Shown: positions 49,592-60,886 of the stretch, piece after piece
Layout: each line of letters begins with the position of its first letter
How positions within the stretch are numbered: the stretch's first letter is position 1
Source: CAWDXG01 sp963822115
Lineage (GTDB): Bacteria; Myxococcota_A; Polyangia; Polyangiales; Polyangiaceae
Direction: 5' to 3'
Length of the DNA stretch: 64,000 nt
Assembly: GCA_963822115.1 (NCBI GenBank)
Contig: CAWGGM010000020.1
Span: 1-64,000, forward strand
Made by a program: the position numbers and the translations under genes
The notes under the pieces: generated by a model
What the model saw: only the letters and a program-made list of their open reading frames with translations
The model's database searches: none
Told to the model about the DNA's origin: nothing

Positions 49592-50628
49592 AGATCGATC
49601 GCATCGTGGCCAAGGAAGAGCGCATCGGCATGAAGCACGGCGCCGGCGGACGCGCCATGCGCTCGCTCATCGAGAACGTGTTCGTGCGTGGGTTGTCCGG
49701 CGAGGTCGATGGCATCGGCCTCGCTGCCATGGACGACGGAGCGGCGATCCGTGTTGGCGACCGCTGGCTCGTGATCACCACCGACTCGCACGTGATATCC
49801 CCGCTGTTCTTTCCGGGCGGCGACATCGGTCGGCTCGCCGTCTCCGGTACCGTCAACGACCTGGCCATGATGGGCGCGACGGACGTCGTCGGGCTCACCT
49901 GCGCCGTCATCATCGAAGAGGGATTTCCGCGCGACGAGCTCGAGCGCGTCCAGCAGTCGATGGCGGCAACCTGTCGCGAAGCAGGCGTGAGCATCGTCAC
50001 CGGCGACACCAAGGTGATGGGCAAGGGCGAGCTCGACGGGCTGGTGATCAACACCGCGGGGGTCGCCTTTGCCGATCGCGTGGTACCAGACTCGGGCCTG
50101 CGCCCTGGTGACCGCCTGCTCGTCACCGGCAGCATCGGCGATCACGGGCTGGCCGTGATGGGTGTGCGCCGCAATCTGGGGCTGGAGGGCGAGCTCCGCT
50201 CCGACGTGGCGCCGATCGGCGCGCTGGTGAAGCTGGCGCTCGCGGCCGGCGGCGAGCGCGTGGTCGCGATGAAGGACCCGACCCGCGGCGGACTGGCCAG
50301 CAGCCTGCACGAGATGGCCAAGAAGAGCGGCGTCGGTATCGTGATCGAGGAAGGAGCCATTCCGCTCAGCGAGCCGGTGCGCGCCACGGCCGATCTGCTC
50401 GGCATCGACCCGCTGCACGTGGCCAACGAGGGAAAGGCCGTGATCGGCGTGCGCGCCGGTGCGGCCGAGCGCGTGCTGGGTGCCCTGCGCGAGCATCCGC
50501 TCGGCCGGGATGCCGCCATCGTGGGTCACTGCATCGAGGAACGCGTGGGCTCGGTGATCCTCGATACGGGCTTCGGCAAGCGCCTGGTCGCAGAGCTGGA
50601 GGGGGAGCCGCTGCCGCGCATCTGTTGA
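49588..50628 (+). CDS. hypE: Hydrogenase expression/formation protein HypE
   Basis: A 346-residue protein from GTG 49588. MKIDRIVAKEERIGMKHGAG, TTDSHVISPLFFPGGDIGRL, SGTVNDLAMMGATDVVGLTC, GDTKVMGKGELDGLVINTAG belong to the PurM/HypE ATPase fold. The C-terminus ends PLPRIC, the acceptor Cys converted to thiocyanate. HypE needs HypF for carbamoylation, which is not in this window. Ends just before the enoyl-CoA hydratase-like gene. Confidence 0.94.
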   Translation: MKIDRIVAKEERIGMKHGAGGRAMRSLIENVFVRGLSGEVDGIGLAAMDDGAAIRVGDRWLVITTDSHVISPLFFPGGDIGRLAVSGTVNDLAMMGATDVVGLTCAVIIEEGFPRDELERVQQSMAATCREAGVSIVTGDTKVMGKGELDGLVINTAGVAFADRVVPDSGLRPGDRLLVTGSIGDHGLAVMGVRRNLGLEGELRSDVAPIGALVKLALAAGGERVVAMKDPTRGGLASSLHEMAKKSGVGIVIEEGAIPLSEPVRATADLLGIDPLHVANEGKAVIGVRAGAAERVLGALREHPLGRDAAIVGHCIEERVGSVILDTGFGKRLVAELEGEPLPRIC

Positions 50629-50636
50629 GACAAGCC

Positions 50637-51476
50637 ATGGAACACATCCGGGTCACACGCGACGCCGACGATTCGGTCGGCATCATCACCATCGACCGCC
50701 AGAAGCGCTTCAACTCGCTGGATGTCGACACGGCGCGTGATCTGCGCAAGGCGGGGCTGGCGCTGGCACGCGACAAATCCGTGCGGGTGATGGTGATCCG
50801 CGGCAGCGGGAACGTGTTCTGTAGCGGTGCCGACCTCAAGTATATCCGGGCCGGCGGCGATCGCGGTGACCTCGGCTACCTGCAACCCGAAACGCGCGAC
50901 GTGCCGGGCGGCTACGGCGAGGTCTTCAAGCAGATCCTCGAATATCTGCACAGCACCATCAGCGAGATCCGGCGCGCGCCCAAACCCGTCATCGCAGCCG
51001 TCGACGGCATTGCCGCGGCGGGCGGCCTGGGGCTGGCGCTGTGCTGCGACCTGGTGGTCGCCTCCGAGCGCTCCATCTTCGAGTACGCCTACTTCAAGAC
51101 CGGGCTCTCGGGCGCCGAGAGCACGACTTTCTTCCTGCCCAAGCTCATCGGGCTGCGACGCGCGGTGGACTTCGCGCTGCTGGGGCCGCGGCTCTCTGCG
51201 CGCCGCGCCCATGAGCTGGGGCTGGTGAGCGTAGTCTTCCAGGATGCCACATTCGCCGACGACGTCGCGGCACTGTGCCAGGGGCTGGCCACCGGTCCCA
51301 CGGCGGCCTATGCAGCCGCCAAGCGCCTGATGAACGAGGCGGCCGGCGTGGAGCGCCTCGACTACCACCTCGACCGCGAGATCGACGAGCTGTCGCGCAG
51401 CGCCGACAGCGGGGATTTTGCCGAGGGCATCGCCGCCTTCTTCGACAAGCGCGAGCCGCGTTTCAAGGGCCGCTGA
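50637..51476 (+). CDS. Enoyl-CoA hydratase/isomerase-family protein
   Basis: A 279-residue protein from ATG 50637 (an in-frame TTG at 50625 overlaps the hypE stop). GIITIDRQKRFNSLDVDTAR, VMVIRGSGNVFCSGADLKYI, PKPVIAAVDGIAAAGGLGLA, LCCDLVVASERSIFEYAYFK, GLSGAESTTFFLPKLIGLRR are the crotonase fold with the oxyanion hole (CSGADLKY and AAAGGLGLAL). Residues at the usual acid/base Glu sites appear in GLSGAEST. The link to hydrogenase genes is unexplained. Its start and stop overlap hypE and hypA, so it is co-transcribed. Confidence 0.88.
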   Translation: MEHIRVTRDADDSVGIITIDRQKRFNSLDVDTARDLRKAGLALARDKSVRVMVIRGSGNVFCSGADLKYIRAGGDRGDLGYLQPETRDVPGGYGEVFKQILEYLHSTISEIRRAPKPVIAAVDGIAAAGGLGLALCCDLVVASERSIFEYAYFKTGLSGAESTTFFLPKLIGLRRAVDFALLGPRLSARRAHELGLVSVVFQDATFADDVAALCQGLATGPTAAYAAAKRLMNEAAGVERLDYHLDREIDELSRSADSGDFAEGIAAFFDKREPRFKGR

Positions 51477-51823
51477 TGCACGAGTACTCGATCGTCGGCT
51501 CGCTGATCCAGAAGGTGCAGGCCGAGGCGGAGCTGCGCGGCGCGACCGCGGTAACCGCGCTCTGGGTGCGCATCGGCGAGCTGTCCGGCGTCGAGACGGA
51601 TCTGCTCGAGACGGCCTACGACACCTTCCGCGAGCGCACCATCTGCGACGCGGCCATGCTGAACCTCACCCGCGTGCCGGCGCGCTGGCAGTGCCCGCGC
51701 TGCGAGCGCGCGGTGGAACCGGGTGCGGTGCTGCGCTGTCCGGACTGCGACGTGCCTGCGGCGCTGATCGAAGGAGACGAGATCGTGCTCGAACGCATCG
51801 AGATGGAGGTCGCTCATGTGTGA
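51476..51823 (+). CDS. hypA: Hydrogenase nickel incorporation protein HypA
   Basis: A 115-residue protein from ATG 51476 (TGATG overlap). MHEYSIVGSLIQKVQAEAEL has the M-H-E nickel site. The zinc loop is RWQCPRCERAVEPGAVLRCP, DCDVP, with two CxxC pairs. HypA delivers nickel to the large subunit with HypB. It overlaps hypB by 8 bases. Confidence 0.93.
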   Translation: MHEYSIVGSLIQKVQAEAELRGATAVTALWVRIGELSGVETDLLETAYDTFRERTICDAAMLNLTRVPARWQCPRCERAVEPGAVLRCPDCDVPAALIEGDEIVLERIEMEVAHV

Positions 51824-52532
51824 GACGTGTGGTTGCGGGGACAGCGAGCTGGTGCCGGTCGAGGTGCACGACCGCATCCTGAGCGACAACGACGCCCGCG
51901 CGCGGCACAACCGCGAGCACTTCAACGAGGCCGGCGTGCTGGCCATCAACCTGATGGGGTCGCCGGGCTCGGGCAAGACGGCGCTGCTCGAGGCCACCGC
52001 GCGCGAGCTGGGCGGGCGCTACCGGCTGTGCGCCGTCAGCGGCGACCTGGCCACGGACAACGACGCGCAGCGCCTCAGGCGTCAGGGCATCGTCTCGGCG
52101 CCGATCACCACCGGCTCGGCGTGCCACCTGGACGCGCAGATGGTCCACCACGCCCTGCACGAGCTACCCTGGCAAGAGGCGGACTACTTCTTCATCGAGA
52201 ACGTGGGCAATCTGGTGTGCCCGGCCATCTACGATCTGGGCGAGCATCTGAACGTGGTCGTGCTGTCGGTCACCGAGGGCGAGGACAAGCCGCTGAAATA
52301 CCCGGTCATGTTCAAGAACGCGGACGTAGTGGTGCTCAGCAAGATCGACCTGCTCCCTGCGCTGCCCGGCGTGTCGATCGCTGCCATCGAGGACGCTCTG
52401 TCGCGCACCATGCCAGCGCCGCTGATGATCCCCGTCTCGGCCACCACGGGCGACGGCCTGCGCGACTGGCTGGCTCTGATCGCAGGGCGGCGCGACGCGC
52501 TGCCGCGGCTGGCGCAAGCCGGCTACCGATAG
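51816..52532 (+). CDS. hypB: Hydrogenase nickel incorporation GTPase HypB
   Basis: A 238-residue protein from ATG 51816. It starts MCETCGCGD, the N-terminal CxxCGC metal site, without the His-rich stretch seen in some HypB. The G-domain shows P-loop AINLMGSPGSGKTALLE, Walker B-like FFIENVGNLVCPAIYDLGEH, and VVVLSKIDLLPALPGVSIAA. It is the last gene of the cluster. No transport or regulatory hydrogenase genes (hypF, hoxA type) follow. Confidence 0.94.
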   Translation: MCETCGCGDSELVPVEVHDRILSDNDARARHNREHFNEAGVLAINLMGSPGSGKTALLEATARELGGRYRLCAVSGDLATDNDAQRLRRQGIVSAPITTGSACHLDAQMVHHALHELPWQEADYFFIENVGNLVCPAIYDLGEHLNVVVLSVTEGEDKPLKYPVMFKNADVVVLSKIDLLPALPGVSIAAIEDALSRTMPAPLMIPVSATTGDGLRDWLALIAGRRDALPRLAQAGYR

Positions 52533-52695
52533 CGCGCGCAGGCCGGCCGCCGCGTCGACGACCGCGATTGCCGAATCCGGCCCACGGTCGGAAGTGAGCG
52601 TTGTCATGCGCTGACTCAATCTCGTGAAGTAACCCGCCGTTCAGTGAGTAGATCCGTCCGCTGCTGTTGGACCCGGGGGGTGACCATGAGATGAG

Positions 52696-54737
52696 ATGAC
52701 AACCGACAAGCTGGAACAGAGAGTCCGTGAGCTGACGGCAGAGCTGGCTGCAGAACGCGCGCGCAGCCGCTTCCTGGACGCGATGTTGCGATCGATTCCA
52801 GCGGGCCTCACGGCTGTGGATGCGGACGCGCGCCAGACGTATGTCAATCCGGCTTTCGCGGCCATGGTGGGTCGGGAAGCCGACGAGCTGGTCGGTGCGC
52901 GAGCTCCGTTCAGCTACTGGGCTCCGGACGCCGTCGCCGGCATAGAGGCCGCTCTCGCCACGATCATCGCGGCGGGGGACAAGGCCTTGACCCACGACTG
53001 GACGTTCCAGCGCCGGGACGGCGAGCGATTCGACGTCGAGGTCGCGGCAGCGCCATTGCGGGATGCCGACGGGCATCAGCTTGGCTGGTGCGCGAACATG
53101 ATCGACATCGAGGAGCGCGAGCGGCTGCGCCGGGATCTCTCGATTCTCGACGACGAGCGCCGCAGGTTGCAGGCCGCGGTCGAAGCGGCCGGCGAGGCGA
53201 TCTTCCTGACCGATCGAGAGGGTGTGTTCACCTACGTGAACCCGCGCTTCACCGAGCTCTATGGCTACACAGCGGAAGAGGTCGTCGGCAAGGCCACGCC
53301 GCGGATCCTGAAGGGCGGTACACTGGAGCGAGCGGACTACGAGCGCCTCTGGCAAGCGCTGCTGTCCGGCGAGGTCGTGCGCGGTCGCATCACCAACCGG
53401 ACGAGAACTGGCCAGACGGTCCGTGTGGAGTCGTCAGCCAACGCGATCCGCAACGCAGCCGGCGAGCCATCGGGCTTCTTGGCAATCCAGTCCGACGTGA
53501 CCGAGAGCGAGCAGTTGGCGGCCGAGCTGCTGCAGGCCCAGAAGATGGAGGCGGTAGGCCGTCTTGCGGCCGGTGTCGCCCACGACTTCAACAACCTGCT
53601 GGCCGTGATCCTCAACTACGCGGGCTTCATGCTCGAGGATCTCCCGCCGGGCGACACCATCCGCGAGGACGTCGACGAGGTCTACCGCGCCGGGCAGCGA
53701 GCAGCGGCGCTGACGCGTCAGCTCTTGCTGCTCAGCCGTCAGGAAGCAACTCGTCCCGAGATCCTCGAGCTCGGAGAAGTGATCGAGACGACGTACAAGA
53801 TGCTGCGTCGGACCATTGGCGAGGACATCGAGCTCTGTGTCGACGCGGAAGCCGAGCTGCCGCCCATCCGGGCGGATCTCGGCAACATCACCCAGGTTCT
53901 GATGAACCTGGCCGTGAACGCCCGGGATGCCATGCCCGAAGGCGGCCGCCTCGAGCTCAGGACGAGCACCCGCACGTTCGCCGATGACGCCGCGCAGAAG
54001 CTCGGGCTTGTCCCCGGAACCTACGCGGCACTCGAAGTCACCGACACCGGTTCAGGCATGTCGCCGGACGTCGTTTCCGGATCTTCGAACCGTTCTACAC
54101 GACCAAGGCGAGCGGCAAGGGCACCGGGCTCGGACTCTCGATCGTGCATCGCATCGTGCGCGAGCTCGGAGGCGCCGTGTCCGTGACATCGAAGCCCGGC
54201 AAGGGAACGACATTCCGCATCCTGCTGCCGGCCACGACGGAGCGCGTGCGCAGCGTATCGGCGGCGCCCGTCCCGGAGATCGGAGCCGGCAAGACCGTGC
54301 TCGTGATCGAGGACGACGATTCCGTTCGCGCGATGACACGGCGGATGTTGAGCCGCTCGGGATTCTCCGTGATCGAGGCTCGCAATGCCGGCGAGGCGCT
54401 CATGATCGCGGAAAAGAGGGCCACGAGAATCCACTTCCTGCTGAGCGACGTGGTGATGCCCGGCATCCCGGGCCCGATCATCGCCCGCCGTCTGCGGGCC
54501 ATGCGCCCCGAGCTGAAGGTGCTCTTCATGTCGGGCTACCCGGATGCGTTGCGTGCGGCCGACCTGGAGGAATGCGCGGCCGCGTATCTGCGAAAGCCGT
54601 TCACCCGTGCCGAGCTGATCTCGAAGCTGGGCGAGCTCGAGGGCATCACTGCGCGCGACGACGTTCGCGGAACCTGGCGGGAAATGACCGAGCGCTCTTC
54701 TCACTACTCATCGCAACCGGCTCCGGCGGCCGACTGA
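52696..54737 (+). CDS. PAS-PAS hybrid histidine kinase with receiver domain, one frameshift
   Basis: From ATG 52696. Residues 20-140 (LRSIPAGLTAVDADARQTYV) and 150-270 (GEAIFLTDREGVFTYVNPRF) are PAS domains. The dimerisation/phosphoacceptor helix is MEAVGRLAAGVAHDFNNLLA (His in AHDFNN). The ATPase core has NITQVLMNLAVNARDAMPEG and EVTDTGSGM. After a shift near 54075 it continues IFEPFYTTKASGKGTGLGLS (the G2 box). A receiver domain follows (TVLVIEDDDSVRAMTRRMLS, HFLLSDVVMPGIPGP, FMSGYPDALR) with Asp in LLSDVVMP. There are no membrane helices, so it is a cytoplasmic redox or ligand sensor. Downstream of the hydrogenase cluster, but linkage is not shown. Confidence 0.85.
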
Positions 54738-54789
54738 CGGCCGTCGGTCGGCGCTTTCCCGCCGCGGACCGCGGTGGTAATTTCGTGTC

Positions 54790-55203
54790 ATGGCCAAGGT
54801 GTGCGTCCAGTGCGATAGGAAGATCGGCCTGTTCAAGTCGCCGATCGATGGCATCTACTGCTCCTACGAGTGCCGCGACGCAGCGCGCCAGGACATCGAG
54901 AACAACCAGAAGCGCGCTGCCGAAGCCGCTGCCGAGGCGGAGCGCGCGGCACACGAAGCGGAAACGCGTGCTGCCGCCGAAGCTGCCCGCGCCGAGGCCG
55001 AGAACGCGGTCAAGCACATCTGCCCGAAGTGCGGCGAGGAATGGAAGTACGTTGCCGGCTCCCCCGACTCCGGCAAGTGCGACAAGTGCGGCTTCGCCAG
55101 CGAGTTCACCGCCATCGAGCTGTGCCCGACCTGCGAGTTCGTGTCGCTGGTCGTGAGCCCGTCGGGCGCGCGCTGCCCGCGCTGCAAGTTCCGCAGAGAC
55201 TAG
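54790..55203 (+). CDS. Zinc-ribbon protein with coiled-coil
   Basis: A 137-residue protein from ATG 54790. KVCVQCDRKIGLFKSPIDGI, YCSYECRDA is one CxxC...CxxxC zinc finger. Residues 37-75 form an Ala/Glu coiled-coil (KRAAEAAAEAERAAHEAETR). KHICPKCGEEWKYVAGSPDS, GKCDKCG and ELCPTCEFVSLVVSPSGARC, PRCKFRRD add two further zinc ribbons. This looks like a structural or adaptor protein. No function is known. Intact. Confidence 0.65.
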   Translation: MAKVCVQCDRKIGLFKSPIDGIYCSYECRDAARQDIENNQKRAAEAAAEAERAAHEAETRAAAEAARAEAENAVKHICPKCGEEWKYVAGSPDSGKCDKCGFASEFTAIELCPTCEFVSLVVSPSGARCPRCKFRRD

Positions 55204-55262
55204 ACGCGCGCGCACCGACCCGCCGATCGGTGAGCGAGTCGGAGCGCGTGCGGCAGCGCGTG

Positions 55263-55428
55263 GGGGGCATGGACCCCAATGGAAAAGATCGCGGCGTGCA
55301 GTGTCCCGGATCGACAGGGGGCAATGGACCCCAATGGAAAGATCGCGGCGTGCAGCGTCCCGGATCGACAGGGGGCCATGAACCCCAATGGAAGAAATCC
55401 GGTGTCATGCAGCTTTCTTGGATCGACA
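55263..55428. repeat. 54-bp tandem repeat, three units
   Basis: Units begin at 55263, 55317 and 55371: GGGGG-CAATGGACCCCAATG then GAAAGATCGCGGCGTGCAGC and GTCCCGGATCGACA. Units 1 and 2 are almost identical, unit 3 is diverged (58 bases). Each holds an imperfect palindrome GGGGGCAATGGACCCC. They lie between the zinc-ribbon stop and the Snf2 start. No protein that I can support is encoded. Confidence 0.8.
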
Positions 55429-55458
55429 GATCGCTCTGGGTTTGATTGAAGTCCTCTC

Positions 55459-57792
<2,334 letters not shown>

Positions 57793-58123
57793 CGCGCTCC
57801 GCGTCGTGCGCGACCTTCGCGTGCTCGCGGGCCAAGTCCTCGGCTCCGCAAGCTGCGCAGATCCGTGACGCGCCCGAGCCGAGGTGGCTCCGCCTGCGGG
57901 GACCCGCTTGCGCGCGCGAAGGCCACACACGCCGCTGCGCTTGGAGCCCCGGGGGATCGGCCCCGTCCGGCTGCGCTGCACGGAATCCGTCCGGAGCTGG
58001 CGTTGCCCCGGCGCCACACGTGTGAGCGAACGGTTACGCATGCACCAGCGTGGTCGGCGATAGGCGCCGCGACTTGCCGGCATGCTGCTTGCTCTGGGGA
58101 AGTGACTGGAGATTCAACCGGAC
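57793..58123. other. Intergenic region after the Snf2 gene
   Basis: About 330 bases of GC-rich sequence with no gene that I can support. Short frames here are low-complexity. Promoter elements for the gene at 58124 would lie at the end of this stretch, but none was convincing. Confidence 0.5.
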
Positions 58124-59026
58124 ATGAAACGGCGTCGTGCGACCTGGTTTCTCGCGGTGCTTGCGGCGACGCTGGCGCTGCCACGCGCTGCACGCGCGCA
58201 GAACATGGACACGCCCGCGCCGCCGCCGCTCGGCCCGGCTCCGGAGGTGCGCGAACGCGCCACGCTGCTCGCGGCGCACCTGCCGGACGAGATCAAGCTG
58301 GAAACCGTGCCGCCGGCGCTGCTCTGGATCGGGGCCGCGACCGGGGCGGGCGCAACGGTGCTGTTGGCGGTTCTGCCGTCACAGGATACGGCCGGGAAGG
58401 CACTGTCGATCGCGGCGCCCGCGACGTACCTGACCGCGGATGTCGCGGCGCTATTGGCCCCCGGCGAATACCAGCACAGCATTGCGATGGCGGGGCTCTT
58501 CCTCGGAACCGGAAGTCTGTGGGCCTCCACCGGTCGTATCGACCCCCAGAGCGATATTCGCGCGGTCACGCCCGTCGCCCTGTCCGCGGGGTACTACGCG
58601 AGCGGCGCGCTCCAGCTCTTGTCGCTGGCGCTGTCGCGTCCGGCGCCGCTGTCGAGACTGCGCGAAGACTACGCCGCGATCCGCACGCCCGCGGGCCGCG
58701 CGCGCTCCACCTCCGGCAGCGTCGACGCCATCGAGCGGGACTTTGCCCGCTCGGATCCGGCCATCCCCGGCTGGCTTGTGGCGGCGCCGATCATCGCGGG
58801 CGGACTGGTCGCTACGGCGCCGGCGTTCGATGGCAATGTTCCCGATAGCGATCGCGCGCTCGATGGTGCCATCGGAGGGACGACGGCGCTGTTCGGGTTG
58901 TTGCTCGCGTCGGCGCCCGAGCCGTACTCGCAGTACGTCGACCAGCTCGGGCGTGCCGGCCTGCGCGTCGCCGCGGCGCCCATGTCGACCGGCGGCGCTG
59001 CGCTGATCGTGTCCGGGCGGTTCTAG
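58124..59026 (+). CDS. Exported or membrane protein of unknown function
   Basis: A 300-residue protein from ATG 58124 with a signal peptide (TWFLAVLAATLALPRAARA, cleavage near AARA-Q). The mature part has about six hydrophobic stretches (ALLWIGAATGAGATVLLAVL, GLFLGTGSLWASTGRIDPQS, GWLVAAPIIAGGLVATAPAF, GTTALFGLLLASAPEPYSQY) typical of myxobacterial hypothetical membrane proteins. No known domain. Intact. Confidence 0.6.
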   Translation: MKRRRATWFLAVLAATLALPRAARAQNMDTPAPPPLGPAPEVRERATLLAAHLPDEIKLETVPPALLWIGAATGAGATVLLAVLPSQDTAGKALSIAAPATYLTADVAALLAPGEYQHSIAMAGLFLGTGSLWASTGRIDPQSDIRAVTPVALSAGYYASGALQLLSLALSRPAPLSRLREDYAAIRTPAGRARSTSGSVDAIERDFARSDPAIPGWLVAAPIIAGGLVATAPAFDGNVPDSDRALDGAIGGTTALFGLLLASAPEPYSQYVDQLGRAGLRVAAAPMSTGGAALIVSGRF

Positions 59027-59096
59027 AAAGCTGCTCGCATCGTGCGCCGCCGCACGCGGAACCGTGTGCGCGCCTGTCCCGCGCCAACCCTGCGGC

Positions 59097-59190
59097 GGCG
59101 CGTGGCGGCCGCCGCCGGCACACCGCCGTTTCGCCACCCCCGCGCGGCGCGACTCGCGCTGTTTCCGCGCGGCACGCCGCTTGCCATTCC
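59097..59190 (+). repeat. Repeat B, copy 4 (diverged)
   Basis: CGTGGCGGCCGCCGCCGGCA with CGTTTCGCCACCCC arms, then GCGCGGCACGCCGCTTGCCA. The tail matches copy 2 at 17763-17875. It lies just upstream of the pseudogene at 59197, outside the island. Confidence 0.5.
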
Positions 59191-59196
59191 CCGCCC

Positions 59197-59817
59197 GTGC
59201 CCTCCCAGATGCACGAAGCCCTGGTGGATCTGTTCCGGTCGCGGCCGGCGTTCGCGGCGGAGTTGCTCAGGAGTGTGCTTCACGTCGCGTTGCCGCGTGG
59301 AGCGCTGGGCGTCGCGGCCGATCGCAGTCGGTCATCCCGGCTTCGAGCTCGGGCCGTTCGTGCTCGGGCCGTCGACAGTGCCGGAAGTCGTCGATCGGCA
59401 GCGTGCCCTCGACAACCCCTACCTGTCCGTGCTGTCGGCCGTGGTGCACGGACGCGGAAAGCGCGCCACGGAGCTTGGCGAGCTAGCCGCCGAGGCCTCG
59501 CTGGCCTTCGAGCCCGACAGGCGTACACTCTACGTCGACATGGTGCTGGCGGCGCTCGAGCCCGGCGCGCGCGCAGGAAAGTGGAAGCCATCATGGTGCA
59601 GAAACACGAATACCAGAGCGAATACGTACGACGCTATTTCGGCCAGGGGCTGGCGGAAGGCAAAGCCGAAGGCATCCTTCGCGTGCTCGAAGCGCGCGGG
59701 TTCACGGTGCCCGACGAGGTCGCCCAGCGTGTCTGGGCGTACCGCGACATCCCCACGCTCGACGCGTTGCTGACGCGGGCGGCGACGCTCTCGGATATCG
59801 CGGAGCTGTTCGGATAG
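59197..59817 (+). pseudogene. PD-(D/E)XK (Rpn/YhgA-like) protein with catalytic core deleted
   Basis: GTG 59197 begins SQMHEALVDLFRSRPAFAAE and LLRSVLHVALP, then the frame changes and the sequence reads WASRPIAVGHPGFELGPFVL, LGELAAEASLAFEPDRRTLY, VDMVLAALEPG, and later MVQKHEYQSEYVRRYFGQGL, AEGKAEGILRVLEARGFTVP. This order matches the ends of a family of about 290 residues with a (V..E.Q) nuclease core; the core of roughly 80 residues is missing. Repeat B4 lies upstream. Both an internal deletion and a frameshift are present, so the gene looks dead. Confidence 0.6.
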
Positions 59818-59869
59818 GAGCCGGCGTCGCGCTGCCGTGCGGAATCCGCTCGCGCGCGGCGGCGTTGGG

Positions 59870-60865
59870 ATGCTCGTGAGCCGGATGCGCTGTGTTGGTG
59901 GTCTCCTGGCGGGGGCGCTCGTCTGCGTTGCGGGATGTCGCGGCGCAAGCGCCGGTCCCCGCGTCGCTCGACCCGCCGCAATGCCGACCGCCGTAGCCGC
60001 GGCGAACCGACCCAGACCGCTCGTCGCGCCGGCGCCTGCTGCGTCGGCGTGTGCTCCCGCTGCGCAGCCCGCGGCTCCTCGTCACGACGCGACCCCTGCC
60101 GCAGGGAGCGACGACGCGCTGATCTGGGAGGACTGCAAGACACTCCGCAGGCTCGAGGTCGAGCACAAGACGCATGCCGGTCCGCGCGCACCGGCCAAGG
60201 GCTGGCTGTCGCCCCCGCTCTGCGGTCACGTGCTCGGCTGGGCCGGCATCGGCACCGTGTACAACGGCTACGCGTTCGGGTTCTCGAGCAACTCGCGCCG
60301 CTTCGTCGACTGCGGCGAGGGGTACGACGGTTGCGGGGTGGTCGATCTCGCCACCGGCAACACGGTTGCCCGCGTTCCCGTGAGCACAGCCGATTGGGGA
60401 GGGAACGCGCTCTCCTTTCCCATCGAACAGACCCCTCCGGTTCGCCGACTCTACCACCGCCTCGGTGTCTCGAAGCGCGTCGGGTCATTTCCGTACGCGC
60501 AGGATCTGTTCGTGTCGTGGTTCGTCGAAGGCGGAGGCCAGCGACTGTACGTGACGTTCGTCGATCGCAAAACGTCGACCGAGCGCATCGTGCTGCGCTT
60601 CCCGCAGCGCGATGTGGCGAGCGACGAACCGATCGTTCCGGAGAAGGCCTGGCTCTCGCAGGACGGCTCGGTGCTGGCCTTTCGCGTCGGCACCACGCAG
60701 GGCGGCACCGGTATCGAAGTCGGGCTCGTCAACGTGCACGCCGAAGCCGCGGCGCTCTACCGGCAGGTGGCGGCCGAAAGCGGAAGCAAGAGAGTCGAGG
60801 CGCTGCTGCGCAAAGCCGCCGCCGCTGATCGCCGGGCCGCGAAGGTCGTGCGCGTCCTGCCGTAA
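59870..60865 (+). CDS. Lipoprotein of unknown function
   Basis: From ATG 59870 (59885 is also possible) a lipoprotein signal VGGLLAGALVCVAGCRGASA. After an Ala/Pro-rich linker, a globular domain starts near residue 95 (DDALIWEDCKTLRRLEVEHK, VYNGYAFGFSSNSRRFVDCG, GYDGCGVVDLATGNTVARVP) with several Cys. The last part (QRLYVTFVDRKTSTERIVLR, LAFRVGTTQGGTGIEVGLVN) is beta-rich, resembling a WD- or propeller-like fold. No family recognised. Intact. Confidence 0.6.
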   Translation: MLVSRMRCVGGLLAGALVCVAGCRGASAGPRVARPAAMPTAVAAANRPRPLVAPAPAASACAPAAQPAAPRHDATPAAGSDDALIWEDCKTLRRLEVEHKTHAGPRAPAKGWLSPPLCGHVLGWAGIGTVYNGYAFGFSSNSRRFVDCGEGYDGCGVVDLATGNTVARVPVSTADWGGNALSFPIEQTPPVRRLYHRLGVSKRVGSFPYAQDLFVSWFVEGGGQRLYVTFVDRKTSTERIVLRFPQRDVASDEPIVPEKAWLSQDGSVLAFRVGTTQGGTGIEVGLVNVHAEAAALYRQVAAESGSKRVEALLRKAAAADRRAAKVVRVLP

Positions 60866-60886
60866 CCCGAGGCGCCGGCTAGGTTA

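Noticed and set aside
52696..54737. The hybrid histidine kinase as the hydrogenase regulator
   Set aside because: It follows hypB but has its own 160-base leader, no HoxJ-like features and no separate response regulator. Adjacency alone is not enough.
55263..55428. 54-bp repeat as a CRISPR array
   Set aside because: Units are directly adjacent without variable spacers, and no cas gene is nearby.
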